64,000 nucleotides of DNA from Microbacterium oleivorans NBRC 103075. Lineage in GTDB: Bacteria > Actinomycetota > Actinomycetes > Actinomycetales > Microbacteriaceae. Below the pieces are notes generated by a model. It worked only from the letters and a program-made list of their open reading frames with translations. It made no database searches and had not been told where the DNA came from. This document shows, one piece after another, positions 8,919-18,142 of the stretch (the stretch's first letter is position 1; each line of letters starts with the position of its first letter). The position numbers and the translations under genes are program-made. The DNA lies in the NCBI RefSeq assembly GCF_001552475.1, contig NZ_BCRG01000006.1, positions 1-64,000 of the forward strand, in the 5' to 3' direction.

Positions 8919-11276
8919 TCAGCCGAGACGGTCGGCGATGAGGTCCGCGATCGCGTCGGCGCAGGGCGTCGCACCGGCCACCGGGGTCGGGTCGCCAGGG
9001 ATCTGAACCCACCGCTTCGCGAACCGTCGCGCGTCGGCGGGTGAGGCATCCTTCCGTCCGACGGCCTCGGCGAGGTGGTCCACCGTGGCGACGATCGGGC
9101 CGGGGAGGTCGCGTCGGTAGTCCAGGTAGAAGTCGCGCGATGCGAGGTAGGCGTCGAGGTCGGGCGTGAGGAAGTACGTCGGGATCTCGAGGACCGCGGC
9201 CTCGTACAGCGCCGAGGAGTAGTCGGTGATGAACACATCCGCTACGGCCAGCATTTCCTGCGTGGAGAAGTCGCCGCCGGTGTCGACATCAGGACCGAAG
9301 TCGCCGTGCATGAGCGGGTGCAGTTTCACCACGGTGTGGACGCCCTGCATCCTCAGCGCCTCCGTGAGTGCGCGCACATCCACCGCGACGGTGCCGTCGA
9401 GACGGAAGGTGGGTGCGAAGACAGCGATCCGCTGACCCGCGAGGTGAGGCAGCGTGGCGAGGATCCGCTCCCGCGTCCGGGCTCGGCGGTCGGGGTCGCG
9501 GAGGCGGTCCACGCGGGGGAGCGGCGCCACCCGCACCCGGTCGGGGGGAGTTCCGAACGCCTCGGCGAACGCGGGGCGGCAGTCCTCGGCGCTCGTCAGG
9601 ACGATGTCGTATCCCTGGTGCATCCGCATGGCGTCGGCGAGGCGGCGGTCGCGTCCCTCCTCCAAGCCCAGGATGCTCAACCCGAACTTCTTGAAGGCAC
9701 CGAGCGCGTGCCACATCTGGATGACGGTCAGCTCGTCCCGGTGAGGGAGGACGCTGGCGACGATCGAGTACGTGTCGATGACGAGGACCCGCGCCGTGGC
9801 GACGTGGTACAGCTGGCGCAGCAGGTGAAGGCCGTATCCGATCTTCCGCAGGATGCCGGGTGGCACCATCCGGACCAGCATCACGACCCGGACGGCTGGG
9901 TCGCGTGTCGTGAGAGCGGCGGCGAGGTCGGTGAAGTCGTCGGGGACCACGGGATGCTCGCGGCTGACCATGACGACCTTCCGCTGCACCGGGAGGAGCT
10001 TCAGAGGCGCATACGCGACGCTGAGGATCAGACGGGCGAGTCGAGCCGCAGCGACCCGCAGCCCCATCGCACCGCGGGCGCGCGTGGGTTCCACCGACCC
10101 CGGTGCGACCGTGCCTTCATCGACCACGACGCGGTCGGGGGAAGCGAGCAGCATGCGCTCGACGATTCGAGACGTGGACTCCCCGTCGAGGGCGTCGCAG
10201 AACTCGTCCAGGAACGCCTCCAGGGCCGGCTCGTCCACCTCCGCGGTGCGCAGCGCCGACGCCAGCCCTCCGGGATCCCGGACAACAGGACCGATCGCGT
10301 AAGACTCGAAGGGGCGATAGAACGACCTCGACCCCGCGTAGTCGTCGAGATCCGGGACGAACAAGACGATGGGGCGACGCAGAAGCGCGAACTCGAAGAT
10401 CGAGGAGGAGTAGTCGGTCACCAGGACGTCCGTCGCCATGAGCAGATCGTTCATCTCCTCGGCGCCGCCGTCGAGGATGTGAGCGGGAAGAGGCGGAGCG
10501 GACTTCGCGGCGAACGGATGCTGCCGCACGACGATCCGGAAACCGTCGCCGAGCTCGTGCGCGATGGCCCCCCAGTCGGCCGACTCCTCGGGGCGGGCAC
10601 TCCGCTGTCCGTTACCGCGGAACGTGGGTGCGTAGAGCACCAGCCGTTCCCCGTCGCGGATGCCGAGGCGGGCGCGCACGCGCTGGCGTGTCGTCGCCAC
10701 GTTCTCGGGGTCGAAGAAGGCGTCCGTCCGGGGCACGCCGAGCGCCTGGACGCGGGACAGGTCGATCCCGAACGCCTCCGCATAGTCGGCCCGCACCGCC
10801 TCGGAGCTGACCGGAACGTGCGTGTAGTTGCGGTGGATGTCGCTGCCGGGGACGGGGCCGCCCGGGAGCCCCGCACGGCTGTGCCCGACCTGCTTGAACG
10901 CGCCGGCAGCATGCCAGATCTGCACCAGGCGCGCGCCGCGACGGATCGGCAACGGGTAGATGATCGGATAGAAGTCGTCGACCACGATCGTGCCGCTCGT
11001 CGCGAGCAGCCAGGGCAGGCGGATGACATCTCGCACCGGCCGCCGCGCGGTGAGGCTCGGCTTGAACACACCGGCCACCTGCGCCTCCGGCATCCGTCGG
11101 AGGAGTTCGTCGCGGACGAAACCCATGTTCCCCGTGTAGCCGACGTGGGAGTCGGAGAGGAAGAGGAACCGGTCGGAGCGGATCCGAGTGATCCTGCGCA
11201 GGATCCGGTAGGGCAACGCGACGGGTTGCGCGCGTATCCAACGGAGCAACCGACTCGTCCGGAGGAGTTCGCGCAC
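8919..11276 (-). CDS. Tandem double-domain CDP-glycerol (polyol) phosphotransferase
   Basis: Protein of 785 aa built from two complete CDP-glycerol:poly(glycerophosphate) glycerophosphotransferase-like domains, about residues 35-375 and 432-785. Both keep the key motifs: IWHAAGAFKQ (His122) with DYSSSIFEFA (about 288-297) in the first, and MWHALGAFKK (His523) with DYSSALYEAA in the second. Known TagB/TagF enzymes have one such domain. Two intact sites suggest either alternating addition of two units or primase and polymerase activities in one chain; that is inference. The GTG start (11274-11276) has only a weak GTGAAAG upstream. It lies downstream of the 880-aa fusion on the same strand with a 52-base gap that holds its own -10-like element. 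Confidence 0.8.
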   Translation of the reverse strand: MRELLRTSRLLRWIRAQPVALPYRILRRITRIRSDRFLFLSDSHVGYTGNMGFVRDELLRRMPEAQVAGVFKPSLTARRPVRDVIRLPWLLATSGTIVVDDFYPIIYPLPIRRGARLVQIWHAAGAFKQVGHSRAGLPGGPVPGSDIHRNYTHVPVSSEAVRADYAEAFGIDLSRVQALGVPRTDAFFDPENVATTRQRVRARLGIRDGERLVLYAPTFRGNGQRSARPEESADWGAIAHELGDGFRIVVRQHPFAAKSAPPLPAHILDGGAEEMNDLLMATDVLVTDYSSSIFEFALLRRPIVLFVPDLDDYAGSRSFYRPFESYAIGPVVRDPGGLASALRTAEVDEPALEAFLDEFCDALDGESTSRIVERMLLASPDRVVVDEGTVAPGSVEPTRARGAMGLRVAAARLARLILSVAYAPLKLLPVQRKVVMVSREHPVVPDDFTDLAAALTTRDPAVRVVMLVRMVPPGILRKIGYGLHLLRQLYHVATARVLVIDTYSIVASVLPHRDELTVIQMWHALGAFKKFGLSILGLEEGRDRRLADAMRMHQGYDIVLTSAEDCRPAFAEAFGTPPDRVRVAPLPRVDRLRDPDRRARTRERILATLPHLAGQRIAVFAPTFRLDGTVAVDVRALTEALRMQGVHTVVKLHPLMHGDFGPDVDTGGDFSTQEMLAVADVFITDYSSALYEAAVLEIPTYFLTPDLDAYLASRDFYLDYRRDLPGPIVATVDHLAEAVGRKDASPADARRFAKRWVQIPGDPTPVAGATPCADAIADLIADRLG

Positions 11277-11308
11277 GAGCTTTCACCGCTTTCGGAGGGG
11301 ATCCCTCC

Positions 11309-11314
11309 AGTCTA
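11309..11314 (-). promoter_or_regulatory. -10-like element before the tandem phosphotransferase gene
   Basis: TAGACT on the minus strand, 32 bases upstream of the GTG start. The intervening leader contains an imperfect GGAGGGATCCCCTCC inverted repeat. A separate transcript from the upstream gene is possible. Confidence 0.35.
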
Positions 11315-11328
11315 CGTGGCTTGCCTGA

Positions 11329-13971
11329 TCACCCCAGGGGGGCGATGGCCTCGAACGCACGCTCGGAATTCTTTCCGTCCCGATCGATGAAGAACGCGGT
11401 CGCCCGGTCGGCGTAGTGAGCCACCGACTCCGGCGTCAGTACGGCGGCGCGGATGGCGTCCGCCGCCTCGTCTGCTTCCTCGGTCAGTGGGCCGAACCCG
11501 TTCCGCTCGTAATCGAAGTACCCGGCGCGGTGCGGGTGCTCGTCGAAGAACTGCGCCGCGTCGAACTGGAAGTAGACGACGGGGGTCTCGATGTACGCGG
11601 CCTCGAAGGCGAGCGACGAGTAGTCGGTCACCAACACCCGGGCCCGTGCGATCACCGACTGGATGTCGTTGTCGCGATAGCGGAAGACCTCGATGCCGGC
11701 AGGGACGCCGAGACGGTCGAGATGCGGCTCCAGGCTGGGGTGTGGCACGAATCCGATGCGGCAACCCTGGCCGGCCAAGCCGGGATCACTCGCGAGCTGT
11801 GCGAGGAGCTTGCGCCACTGCGTGGCGTACACGGTGTCGTCGAAGTCGTCGATGAGCCCGCGCATCGTGCCCTTGTTCGTGATCGAGGTCATCAGATACT
11901 CGCGCCACGTGGGCATCACGAGGACGAGGTTTCGATCGGCGGCCGGCAGAGCGGCAGCCTTCGCCGCGAGCGCGTCATGGCGCGGGAAGCCGGTCAGGGT
12001 GACCTCGCGGTTCGTGAACGTGTAGGGCGTTCCGTCGTTCACGAAACCGTCGAACTCGGCCTGTCCCGTCGTGAGGAGCAGGCGGATGGGCTTCCGGTTC
12101 AACCAGCGCGAGATGTCGTCCTTCGTCACGCCGTGCTGCAGGAACACGAACTGCCAGTCGCGCTTGCGCAGGAGCTTCGTGCTCCAGGGCTGCAGGACGT
12201 AGTGATCCACGTGCGAGGAGATGAGGAACTTCGCGTGGTGCATCAGCATGAAGTGCTCGGTGGAGCCGTAGTCCACGAGATGAAAGCCCTCGTCGCGCAG
12301 TCGCGCCCAGTCGGAGCTCGACTTCCGGAGCACGTAGAACGCGTTCACATCTGGGCGGTTGCGCAGCACCCACCGGTGGAGGTGTTCGGCATTGTCCTGC
12401 GCCTGGACGTCGCGGTCCATGAAAACCCACGCGTTCGCGAACCGCGAGCGCGCGGCAGGGGATGCCGCCGCACGCCGCGCCGCGGCTGCCCACGGCCGAC
12501 GCGCCGACACCGATTCGCCGCGGACGATGCGCCCGACCTGGGCGACGCGCTTGCGGAGGCGTGCAGGGAGCAGATCTTTCGTCGCCTTGTTGGGTGCCGC
12601 GGGGGGCGCGGGCAAACGCTGGGCGCGAGCGGGGAGACCCAGGCGGGCACGGAGGCTCTCGTTGGTGACCGCGAGTTCGTGGTTGCCGGGCGCGTTGTAG
12701 CGGATCTCCGCCCGCTGCCCGTCGAGGCGTACGGTGAGCCCCTCGCGCGGCTCGATCCAAAGGATCCGCTCGTGCAGGACGTCATGGCCGAAGTAGACGA
12801 TGGAACGGTCCTTGGCGTACGCCGGCGCGATGGCCTCACCACCGACTGTGAGGACCTCCTCGGGTCGACCTCCCGCGAAGTAGTACTTGATCAGGACCTG
12901 GCGGTTCCTTTTGTCTGCCCGCCACAGGTGCACGGGCGACAGCGGCAGGCTGTGCCCGCCGATCGACATGAGGACCGCCCGCAACTGCGGCGAGAGCGGG
13001 GTGATCCGGTACGCCGCAATGACCTCGGGATCGATGAGGCTCAGGACGCGTCGCACGGTCTCCAGGAAGCGGTCCTTCACGTCCTGGGGGATCCACCGGG
13101 TCGGGCTGTGGATCTGCGCGTCGTAGTGGAAGTACCAGTAGATGTCGTAGAGGACCGTGTTCTGCAGCCAGACGGGCACGCCGCCCCGCATCCGGACCGC
13201 GTCCTCCATCGGCGCCAGCCACCCGAACTCGGGCACGTCGATGTACTTCTCGACGCGCTGCCAACTGGTCGTGGTCAGCGAGGTCGTCGCGGTGCGACGG
13301 CGGTAGAGGTAGCGCGCCTCCGGGACGACGAGCACGGTGGGGTCGTCGAAGGTGAGCAGGTACCGGGCGATGAACGCGGCATCCTCGAAGTTCGGACGGA
13401 TGCGGTGGTCCCAGTGGATGTCGGCTGTCAGGACGTCTTCGCGTCGGAGGAAGGACGTCGCGGCCGACAGTTTGATCAGCTGGGGGTCGTCGCGGAGGGA
13501 GACGATGCGTCGGCCTGCGGAGAACTGCTTCTTCAGCGGGTGGGCGTCGCGCCGGGTGAGCAGCGTGTCGTCGGTGTAGATCAGGCGGGTGGAGACGATC
13601 GTCGGGACGACGTCGGTTTCTTTGGCGGACTGCAGAGCGTCGCGCACCGATCGGAGGTAGCCGGGCTCCAGAACGTCATCGGGGTCGGCATAGGTGATCC
13701 ACGTGCCGCCGGCGTGCAGGGTTCCGGACTCGCGAGCGGCCGCGACACCCTGGTTCTCCTGAGCGACCACGACGGTGTTCGCGTCGCGGGTCGCGGCCCA
13801 CTCCTCGACGATCCGCCGCGAGTCATCCGGCGACCCGTCATCGACGAAGACGATCTCCGCGTCGGCGAGGTCGTCGCCCTGCGCGTCGAGACTGGCGAGG
13901 AATGCGGGCAGATACGGCTCGACCTTGTACATCGCGACGATGATCGAGAAGAGTGCTGTGCCGTCCGTCAT
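11329..13971 (-). CDS. Bifunctional GT2 glycosyltransferase / CDP-glycerol (polyol) phosphotransferase, second copy
   Basis: Fusion of 880 aa with the same order as the gene at 2055-4712: GT2 domain with VDDGS and DPDD motifs in the first 100 residues, a middle beta-rich segment (HDVLHERILWIEPREG), then a glycerophosphotransferase domain with FLQHGVTKDDISRW (His about residue 612) and VTDYSSLAFEAAY near residue 770. All recognisable catalytic residues are present. Sequence similarity runs through the middle region too, so the two genes are paralogues by duplication rather than independent fusions. I chose ATG 13971 because GGGAA lies seven bases upstream; an in-frame ATG at 13983 has no such site. 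It probably adds a different repeat component of the wall polymer. Confidence 0.85.
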   Translation of the reverse strand: MTDGTALFSIIVAMYKVEPYLPAFLASLDAQGDDLADAEIVFVDDGSPDDSRRIVEEWAATRDANTVVVAQENQGVAAARESGTLHAGGTWITYADPDDVLEPGYLRSVRDALQSAKETDVVPTIVSTRLIYTDDTLLTRRDAHPLKKQFSAGRRIVSLRDDPQLIKLSAATSFLRREDVLTADIHWDHRIRPNFEDAAFIARYLLTFDDPTVLVVPEARYLYRRRTATTSLTTTSWQRVEKYIDVPEFGWLAPMEDAVRMRGGVPVWLQNTVLYDIYWYFHYDAQIHSPTRWIPQDVKDRFLETVRRVLSLIDPEVIAAYRITPLSPQLRAVLMSIGGHSLPLSPVHLWRADKRNRQVLIKYYFAGGRPEEVLTVGGEAIAPAYAKDRSIVYFGHDVLHERILWIEPREGLTVRLDGQRAEIRYNAPGNHELAVTNESLRARLGLPARAQRLPAPPAAPNKATKDLLPARLRKRVAQVGRIVRGESVSARRPWAAAARRAAASPAARSRFANAWVFMDRDVQAQDNAEHLHRWVLRNRPDVNAFYVLRKSSSDWARLRDEGFHLVDYGSTEHFMLMHHAKFLISSHVDHYVLQPWSTKLLRKRDWQFVFLQHGVTKDDISRWLNRKPIRLLLTTGQAEFDGFVNDGTPYTFTNREVTLTGFPRHDALAAKAAALPAADRNLVLVMPTWREYLMTSITNKGTMRGLIDDFDDTVYATQWRKLLAQLASDPGLAGQGCRIGFVPHPSLEPHLDRLGVPAGIEVFRYRDNDIQSVIARARVLVTDYSSLAFEAAYIETPVVYFQFDAAQFFDEHPHRAGYFDYERNGFGPLTEEADEAADAIRAAVLTPESVAHYADRATAFFIDRDGKNSERAFEAIAPLG

Positions 13972-14101
13972 TATGGTTCCCATCGCTGATCATCGGCGGG
14001 AGCCGCGGCCTGCCGACGCGCGAACCGCGAGCCTCTGGCGGGTCAGCGCCCATCGCTCCGCCGTCACGGCACTGAGCGGATCCGCAGAGCCCCCGCCCAC
14101 A

Positions 14102-14107
14102 ACTATA
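14102..14107 (-). promoter_or_regulatory. Promoter -10 for the 11329-13971 gene
   Basis: TATAGT on the minus strand, the best -10 match in the intergenic region 13972-14128, with a weak TGAAAC 18 bases upstream. It implies a 5' UTR of about 120 bases. I saw no riboswitch-like structure in that leader. Confidence 0.45.
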
Positions 14108-14128
14108 ACCGGGTGACGAAACCGCGTT

Positions 14129-15403
14129 TCAGCCGTCGACGCGCTCCGACAGGACGCGGCGCCACCCTCGCACCTTCGACGCGCTGACGCTGCAGACGAC
14201 GAGGAGGAACCATCCGAACCCGCCGAGGAGGGCGCTCGTCACGACCGAGTCCGCCAGGACGACGATGAGGACGAGGGGTGTCCACGTATAGATGGTCGAG
14301 CGCTTCTCGGTCGCGGTCATCCATGCTCGTGCGAGCGCGAGCCCTGCCAGGAGGGCGAGCAGCGCGACGCCCACGGCCCCCGCCTGCAGGAGAACATCGA
14401 CCCATGCATTGAGGGCGGATCCGTGGTCACGACCGGTGATGATGCGGATGTACGAGTACGGCGACATGTACTCGGGCCAGGTGCCCACCCAGCCCCACCC
14501 CTGCACCGGTCGCGTCTGTGCGAGGTCGATGGCGGCGTTCCAGAGGCGGGAGCGGGCGAGGAAGTCCGGTTCCGCGTTGAGCCAGTGCACGAGGGGGCGG
14601 CGAAAGACGTAGGCGAGCAGGAGAGCGACGAGGACGGCGCCCCCGATGCTCCGCTGGAGTGTGGATCGTGCCCGCAGCGGTGCGCGTCGCACGAGGGCGA
14701 GGGTGGCGGTCGCGAGCCCGGCGATGACGGCCATCACGAGGACGATCGGAGAGTCGGTGAACACACCGAGCACGGCGGCGAGGCTGACGGAGAAGATCGA
14801 CACCCCAGGGGCGACGGAGCGGGTGCGCCACTCGACGAGGAAGGTGATGAGCGCGATCATCGTCACCACGCCGAGCACGGTTCGTGTGCCGAACACGCCC
14901 TGGATAGGCCCGCCGACGGCGAGGTTGCCGCCGATCCCGAGGAAGGGGATCGGAGTGTCGATCAGGATGCCGCTGAGGATCTCGAGGCCGAGCGACACCG
15001 ACAGCAGGAACCGCAGGACGTCGCCAGTGGCGCGGACGGTCTGGATGGTGTCGCGGAACTGGGCGACGACGACCGCGAGGAACGTCGGGACGGCGAGCTG
15101 GAGCCAGCCCGCGAGGGTCTCGGAGGCGGAGGGGCCCCACAGGAGCGAGGCCAGCAGCCAGACGAGGAGGAGGGCCAACGTCGTCGGCATGATCTCCACG
15201 AGCCTCAGCTCGCGCCGTCGCGCGACGAGCATGCCGGCGCCGATCACGCACAGCGCCGTGGTGATGGCGCCGAGGCCGGCATCGCCCGTCAGCTGGCGGA
15301 TGGCGTGCGTCGCGAACAGAGCGCCGATCGTCGCCGTGGCGAACGCGGCAGCGAGGTCACTCGACTGGAGGAAGTCGACGACGCGCGCCAGGCGGGGGTT
15401 CAT
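14129..15403 (-). CDS. O-antigen ligase/polymerase-like membrane protein
   Basis: Polytopic membrane protein of 424 aa with roughly ten to twelve hydrophobic segments and the Wzy/WaaL-type signature: PVQGWGWVGTWPEY before a large extracytoplasmic loop, then HGSALNAWVDVLLQAGAVG. This fold joins lipid-carried glycans to an acceptor or polymerises repeat units outside the membrane. ATG 15403 overlaps the upstream gene's stop as ATGA, so both proteins are [18 protein letters not shown]. In this locus it may ligate or polymerise a polysaccharide that decorates the wall; the acceptor is not known. Confidence 0.75.
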   Translation of the reverse strand: MNPRLARVVDFLQSSDLAAAFATATIGALFATHAIRQLTGDAGLGAITTALCVIGAGMLVARRRELRLVEIMPTTLALLLVWLLASLLWGPSASETLAGWLQLAVPTFLAVVVAQFRDTIQTVRATGDVLRFLLSVSLGLEILSGILIDTPIPFLGIGGNLAVGGPIQGVFGTRTVLGVVTMIALITFLVEWRTRSVAPGVSIFSVSLAAVLGVFTDSPIVLVMAVIAGLATATLALVRRAPLRARSTLQRSIGGAVLVALLLAYVFRRPLVHWLNAEPDFLARSRLWNAAIDLAQTRPVQGWGWVGTWPEYMSPYSYIRIITGRDHGSALNAWVDVLLQAGAVGVALLALLAGLALARAWMTATEKRSTIYTWTPLVLIVVLADSVVTSALLGGFGWFLLVVCSVSASKVRGWRRVLSERVDG

Positions 15404-16800
15404 CGTTCGACGGGCCTGTCGCCTTGTTCGCCGAGGAGGCGCTCTTCGGACGGCCCTCGACCCACGAGCGGTGCCTGCTTGATCTTGAAAGCGAACAGGA
15501 TCAGCAGGAACCATCCCCAATTCAAGAGGGGCGTCGACTCGGCCAGACCCTGAACGAGCAGGATGGCTCCCGTGAGAGTGGGCAGGAGAGTCAGGGCGGT
15601 GTACGGGCGGTCGGAGACGAGATCCCACCGCGGACGGTCGACCGCGAAGAACCACGACCGCCACACGAACGCGACGTAGGCGGCCGCCATGAGGACGATG
15701 CCGACGGCGCCGAGCTGCAGGAAGACATCGACCCACATGTTGTGGGCCTGCATCACGGTCTGGCCGTGGTCGACGATCCAGCGATCGAACGCGGGCTCGG
15801 TGGGGATCCACGGCGTCGAGAAACCCCAGCCGATCACGGGGTGCTCGACCGCGCGCTCCAGCACCTTCTGCCAGATCGATTCGCGCCCGGTGAGGTCGCT
15901 CGAGCGGCCGAGGGCGGTGAAGATCCGGTCGCGCAGCAGCCACGCGGCCAGGAGGCCGCCGATCGCGACGACGGCGTAGAGCAGGTAGTACCGCGTGCGT
16001 TCGCCGGCGCGCTTGGTCGTTCGCATGACGAGCACGGTAATGAGGACGACGACCACCGCGACGGCGGAGAGGGTGGCGGTCGCCGACCCCGCTCGCACGA
16101 AGAGGAAGGCGGCGAGGAGAGTCCACAGGACGAGAACGGGCCGACGGGGAGCCTGCGATGCGATCCGGATCGCGAAGACCACGATCGCGAGGAGTGCGAC
16201 ATAGGCGAGGGCGTTGGAGTTGCCGAAGATCCCCTGGATGCGCCCGCCGTCGAAAAGGTTGTCGCGCGACCACAGCACAATCGGGTCGTCGACCGGACCG
16301 TCGGGACGCACGAAGTGCGGCAGGACCGGCCCATCCCAGACGAAGCTCACCCAGAGTTCGAACAGGATCGACAGCGACAGCATCCATTTGAGAGCGGATG
16401 CCAGGGCTCGCACGACCTCGCGCCACGTCAGGACGGCACCCACGAAGAGTGCGGCGACCGTGGTGACGATGAGGAAGGCAACGGTCAGGAGGGTCGCGTC
16501 CAGCCAGTGCGTCCACAGCGTCGACGCGACGGCCCACACGAGATACGTCAGCGCGTACCAGGGAAGCCGCGGCCACTGCACCCGGGGTCGGATCACCAGC
16601 CAGAGGACCACCGACACGAGGAAGCTCACGACGCCGATGGCAGCGGAGATCGGCACGTCGAATGCGAGCGGCAGTGCCGTTCCCGACAGTGTGATCACCA
16701 GGAGGACGATGCACCATCCGCGCAGCAGGATGTGGCTCGTCCGCTCGCGCGGCGGGGCGGCCGGCGGCGCCGAGACCGGGTGCGAGGAGTGGACGGCCAT
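15400..16800 (-). CDS. O-antigen ligase/polymerase-like membrane protein, first of a pair
   Basis: Polytopic membrane protein of 466 aa, a paralogue of the following gene. The shared signature is HPVIGWGFSTPW ... AHNMWVDVFLQLGAVG, and the long loop between these blocks carries the putative catalytic Arg/His residues of the Wzy/WaaL family. I set the start at ATG 16800; no ribosome binding site is visible, but a TACCCT -10 element nine bases upstream would give an almost leaderless mRNA. It is divergent from manA across a 59-base gap. Two adjacent ligase-like proteins could act on different substrates or form a complex; sequence does not decide. Confidence 0.75.
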   Translation of the reverse strand: MAVHSSHPVSAPPAAPPRERTSHILLRGWCIVLLVITLSGTALPLAFDVPISAAIGVVSFLVSVVLWLVIRPRVQWPRLPWYALTYLVWAVASTLWTHWLDATLLTVAFLIVTTVAALFVGAVLTWREVVRALASALKWMLSLSILFELWVSFVWDGPVLPHFVRPDGPVDDPIVLWSRDNLFDGGRIQGIFGNSNALAYVALLAIVVFAIRIASQAPRRPVLVLWTLLAAFLFVRAGSATATLSAVAVVVVLITVLVMRTTKRAGERTRYYLLYAVVAIGGLLAAWLLRDRIFTALGRSSDLTGRESIWQKVLERAVEHPVIGWGFSTPWIPTEPAFDRWIVDHGQTVMQAHNMWVDVFLQLGAVGIVLMAAAYVAFVWRSWFFAVDRPRWDLVSDRPYTALTLLPTLTGAILLVQGLAESTPLLNWGWFLLILFAFKIKQAPLVGRGPSEERLLGEQGDRPVER

Positions 16801-16809
16801 GGTGACAGA

Positions 16810-16815
16810 AGGGTA
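16810..16815 (-). promoter_or_regulatory. -10 element of the ligase-pair operon
   Basis: TACCCT on the minus strand, nine bases before ATG 16800. It is back to back with the manA -10 element in a 59-base divergent intergenic region. Confidence 0.4.
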
Positions 16816-16847
16816 TCGCGCGAGCCCGGGCGCTCTGCCCCACGCCG

Positions 16848-16853
16848 TAGGCT
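16848..16853 (+). promoter_or_regulatory. Leaderless promoter -10 of manA
   Basis: TAGGCT followed by exactly six bases and GTG 16860. No Shine-Dalgarno sequence is present, so transcription should start at or next to the start codon. Confidence 0.5.
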
Positions 16854-16859
16854 GATCGC

Positions 16860-18002
16860 GTGCTGGAGACGCTCTCGAACGCCCCCCGTGACTACGCCTG
16901 GGGATCGCCCACCGCCATTCCCGCTCTGCAGGGCAGGGCCCCCACCGGTGTCCCCGAGGCGGAGGTCTGGTTCGGCGACCACCCGGGGAGCCCGGCGGTC
17001 CTCGGCGACGGACGCTCGCTCGTCGCTGCCCGGACCGACTCAGGGAAGGCCCCGCTGCCGTTCCTCTTGAAGATCCTTGCCGCCTCCTCGTCGCTGTCGA
17101 TCCAGGCGCATCCCGACCTCGCGCAGGCGCGGGCCGGCTTCGCACGGGAGGAGGCCGCCGGCATCCCTCGAGACGCCGCGGAGCGCATCTACCGCGACGA
17201 CAACCACAAGCCGGAGATCATCGTCGCCCTCAGCGACCGCTTCCGTGCTCTGGTGGGGCTGCGGCGCGTCGAGGACACGCTGAGTCTGCTCTCAGGCTTC
17301 GGCGACGCTGCCGGGGTCCTCCGGCTCCGCGATGCTCTCACCGTGGCGGCTCCTGCTGACGCGCTCCGGAGCGTGATCGAGGAAGTCCTGAGCGGCCAGG
17401 CGGACGACATCGTCTCGGCGGTGGCGTCGGCGCTGACGGATGCCGAGAGCCCGGGCTTCGCGGAGGAGATCGATGTCCTCCGGGCGATCGTCCGGGACTT
17501 CCCGGGGGATGCCGGGATCGTCGTGGCGCTCCTCATGAACCTCGTCGTCTTGCGAGCGGGCGAGGCCGTCTTCGCCCCAGCGGGTGTCCTCCACGCCTAC
17601 CAGGACGGCCTCGGCGTCGAGCTCATGGCCGCCAGTGACAACGTCCTGCGCGGCGGGCTGACCCCGAAGCACATCGACGTCGCCGAGCTCATGACCATCG
17701 TCGACACCGAACCCGGCAACGCGCCGCTCGTGATCCCGGTCGCCGACGGAGCGGGGGAGACGTTCGACGCGGACGTGCCCGACTTCGTGCTGACGCGCTA
17801 CGCGACGACGAGCGGGCCGGTGTCGGTCACGCTCGACGGTCCCGCCATCGTCCTCGCCGCCGACGGAGCGGTCACCGTCTCCGCGGGCGATCGCCGCATC
17901 GACCTCACGCCGGGAACAGCCGCGTACGCCGACGACGAATCGTCTCTCGTGCTCGGAGGGTCCGGGGTCGTGTATCTCGCCCGACCGGGTCGCCGGGGCT
18001 GA
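16860..18002 (+). CDS. manA: Mannose-6-phosphate isomerase, class I
   Basis: Enzyme of 380 aa that interconverts mannose 6-phosphate and fructose 6-phosphate in the cytosol and feeds GDP-mannose synthesis for glycolipids and wall glycans. The zinc site is visible as SIQAHPD (Gln and His, about residues 80-86), DNHKPE (about 114-119, metal-binding Glu) and the cupin block GVLHAYQDGLGVELMAASD with a downstream RGGLTPKH motif. The length matches the family. The GTG start sits six bases after a TAGGCT element. manA next to whiB2 is also found in Mycobacterium (Rv3255c near Rv3260c), which supports the call. Confidence 0.92.
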   Translation: MLETLSNAPRDYAWGSPTAIPALQGRAPTGVPEAEVWFGDHPGSPAVLGDGRSLVAARTDSGKAPLPFLLKILAASSSLSIQAHPDLAQARAGFAREEAAGIPRDAAERIYRDDNHKPEIIVALSDRFRALVGLRRVEDTLSLLSGFGDAAGVLRLRDALTVAAPADALRSVIEEVLSGQADDIVSAVASALTDAESPGFAEEIDVLRAIVRDFPGDAGIVVALLMNLVVLRAGEAVFAPAGVLHAYQDGLGVELMAASDNVLRGGLTPKHIDVAELMTIVDTEPGNAPLVIPVADGAGETFDADVPDFVLTRYATTSGPVSVTLDGPAIVLAADGAVTVSAGDRRIDLTPGTAAYADDESSLVLGGSGVVYLARPGRRG

Positions 18003-18066
18003 CCCGGCGACACGCCGGGAGCTTCAAGAAGATTCAATGGCGGGTTGAGGGTTTACGATCTGCGAC

Positions 18067-18097
18067 TTGACCGGAGCGAATCACACGGGTGTAATTA
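18067..18097 (+). promoter_or_regulatory. Promoter of whiB2
   Basis: TTGACC (18067-18072), a 19-base spacer, and TAATTA (18092-18097). It predicts a 5' UTR of about 40 bases that carries the GGTGGGAG ribosome binding site of whiB2. Confidence 0.45.
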
Positions 18098-18142
18098 GGC
18101 ATCGGCCGCACAGTGGCCAGTGTCTACAGGTGGGAGAGCAAG

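Noticed and set aside
9075..11390. A 771-codon plus-strand open frame opposite the tandem phosphotransferase
   Set aside because: Low-complexity Arg/Asp/Val [11 protein letters not shown] and no ribosome binding site; the minus-strand frame has clear catalytic motifs.
14129..16843. A single 904-codon minus-strand frame covering both ligase-like genes
   Set aside because: Its first half is Arg/Pro-rich noise in a different frame from the real upstream ligase. The real second gene begins at ATG 15403, coupled to the upstream stop.
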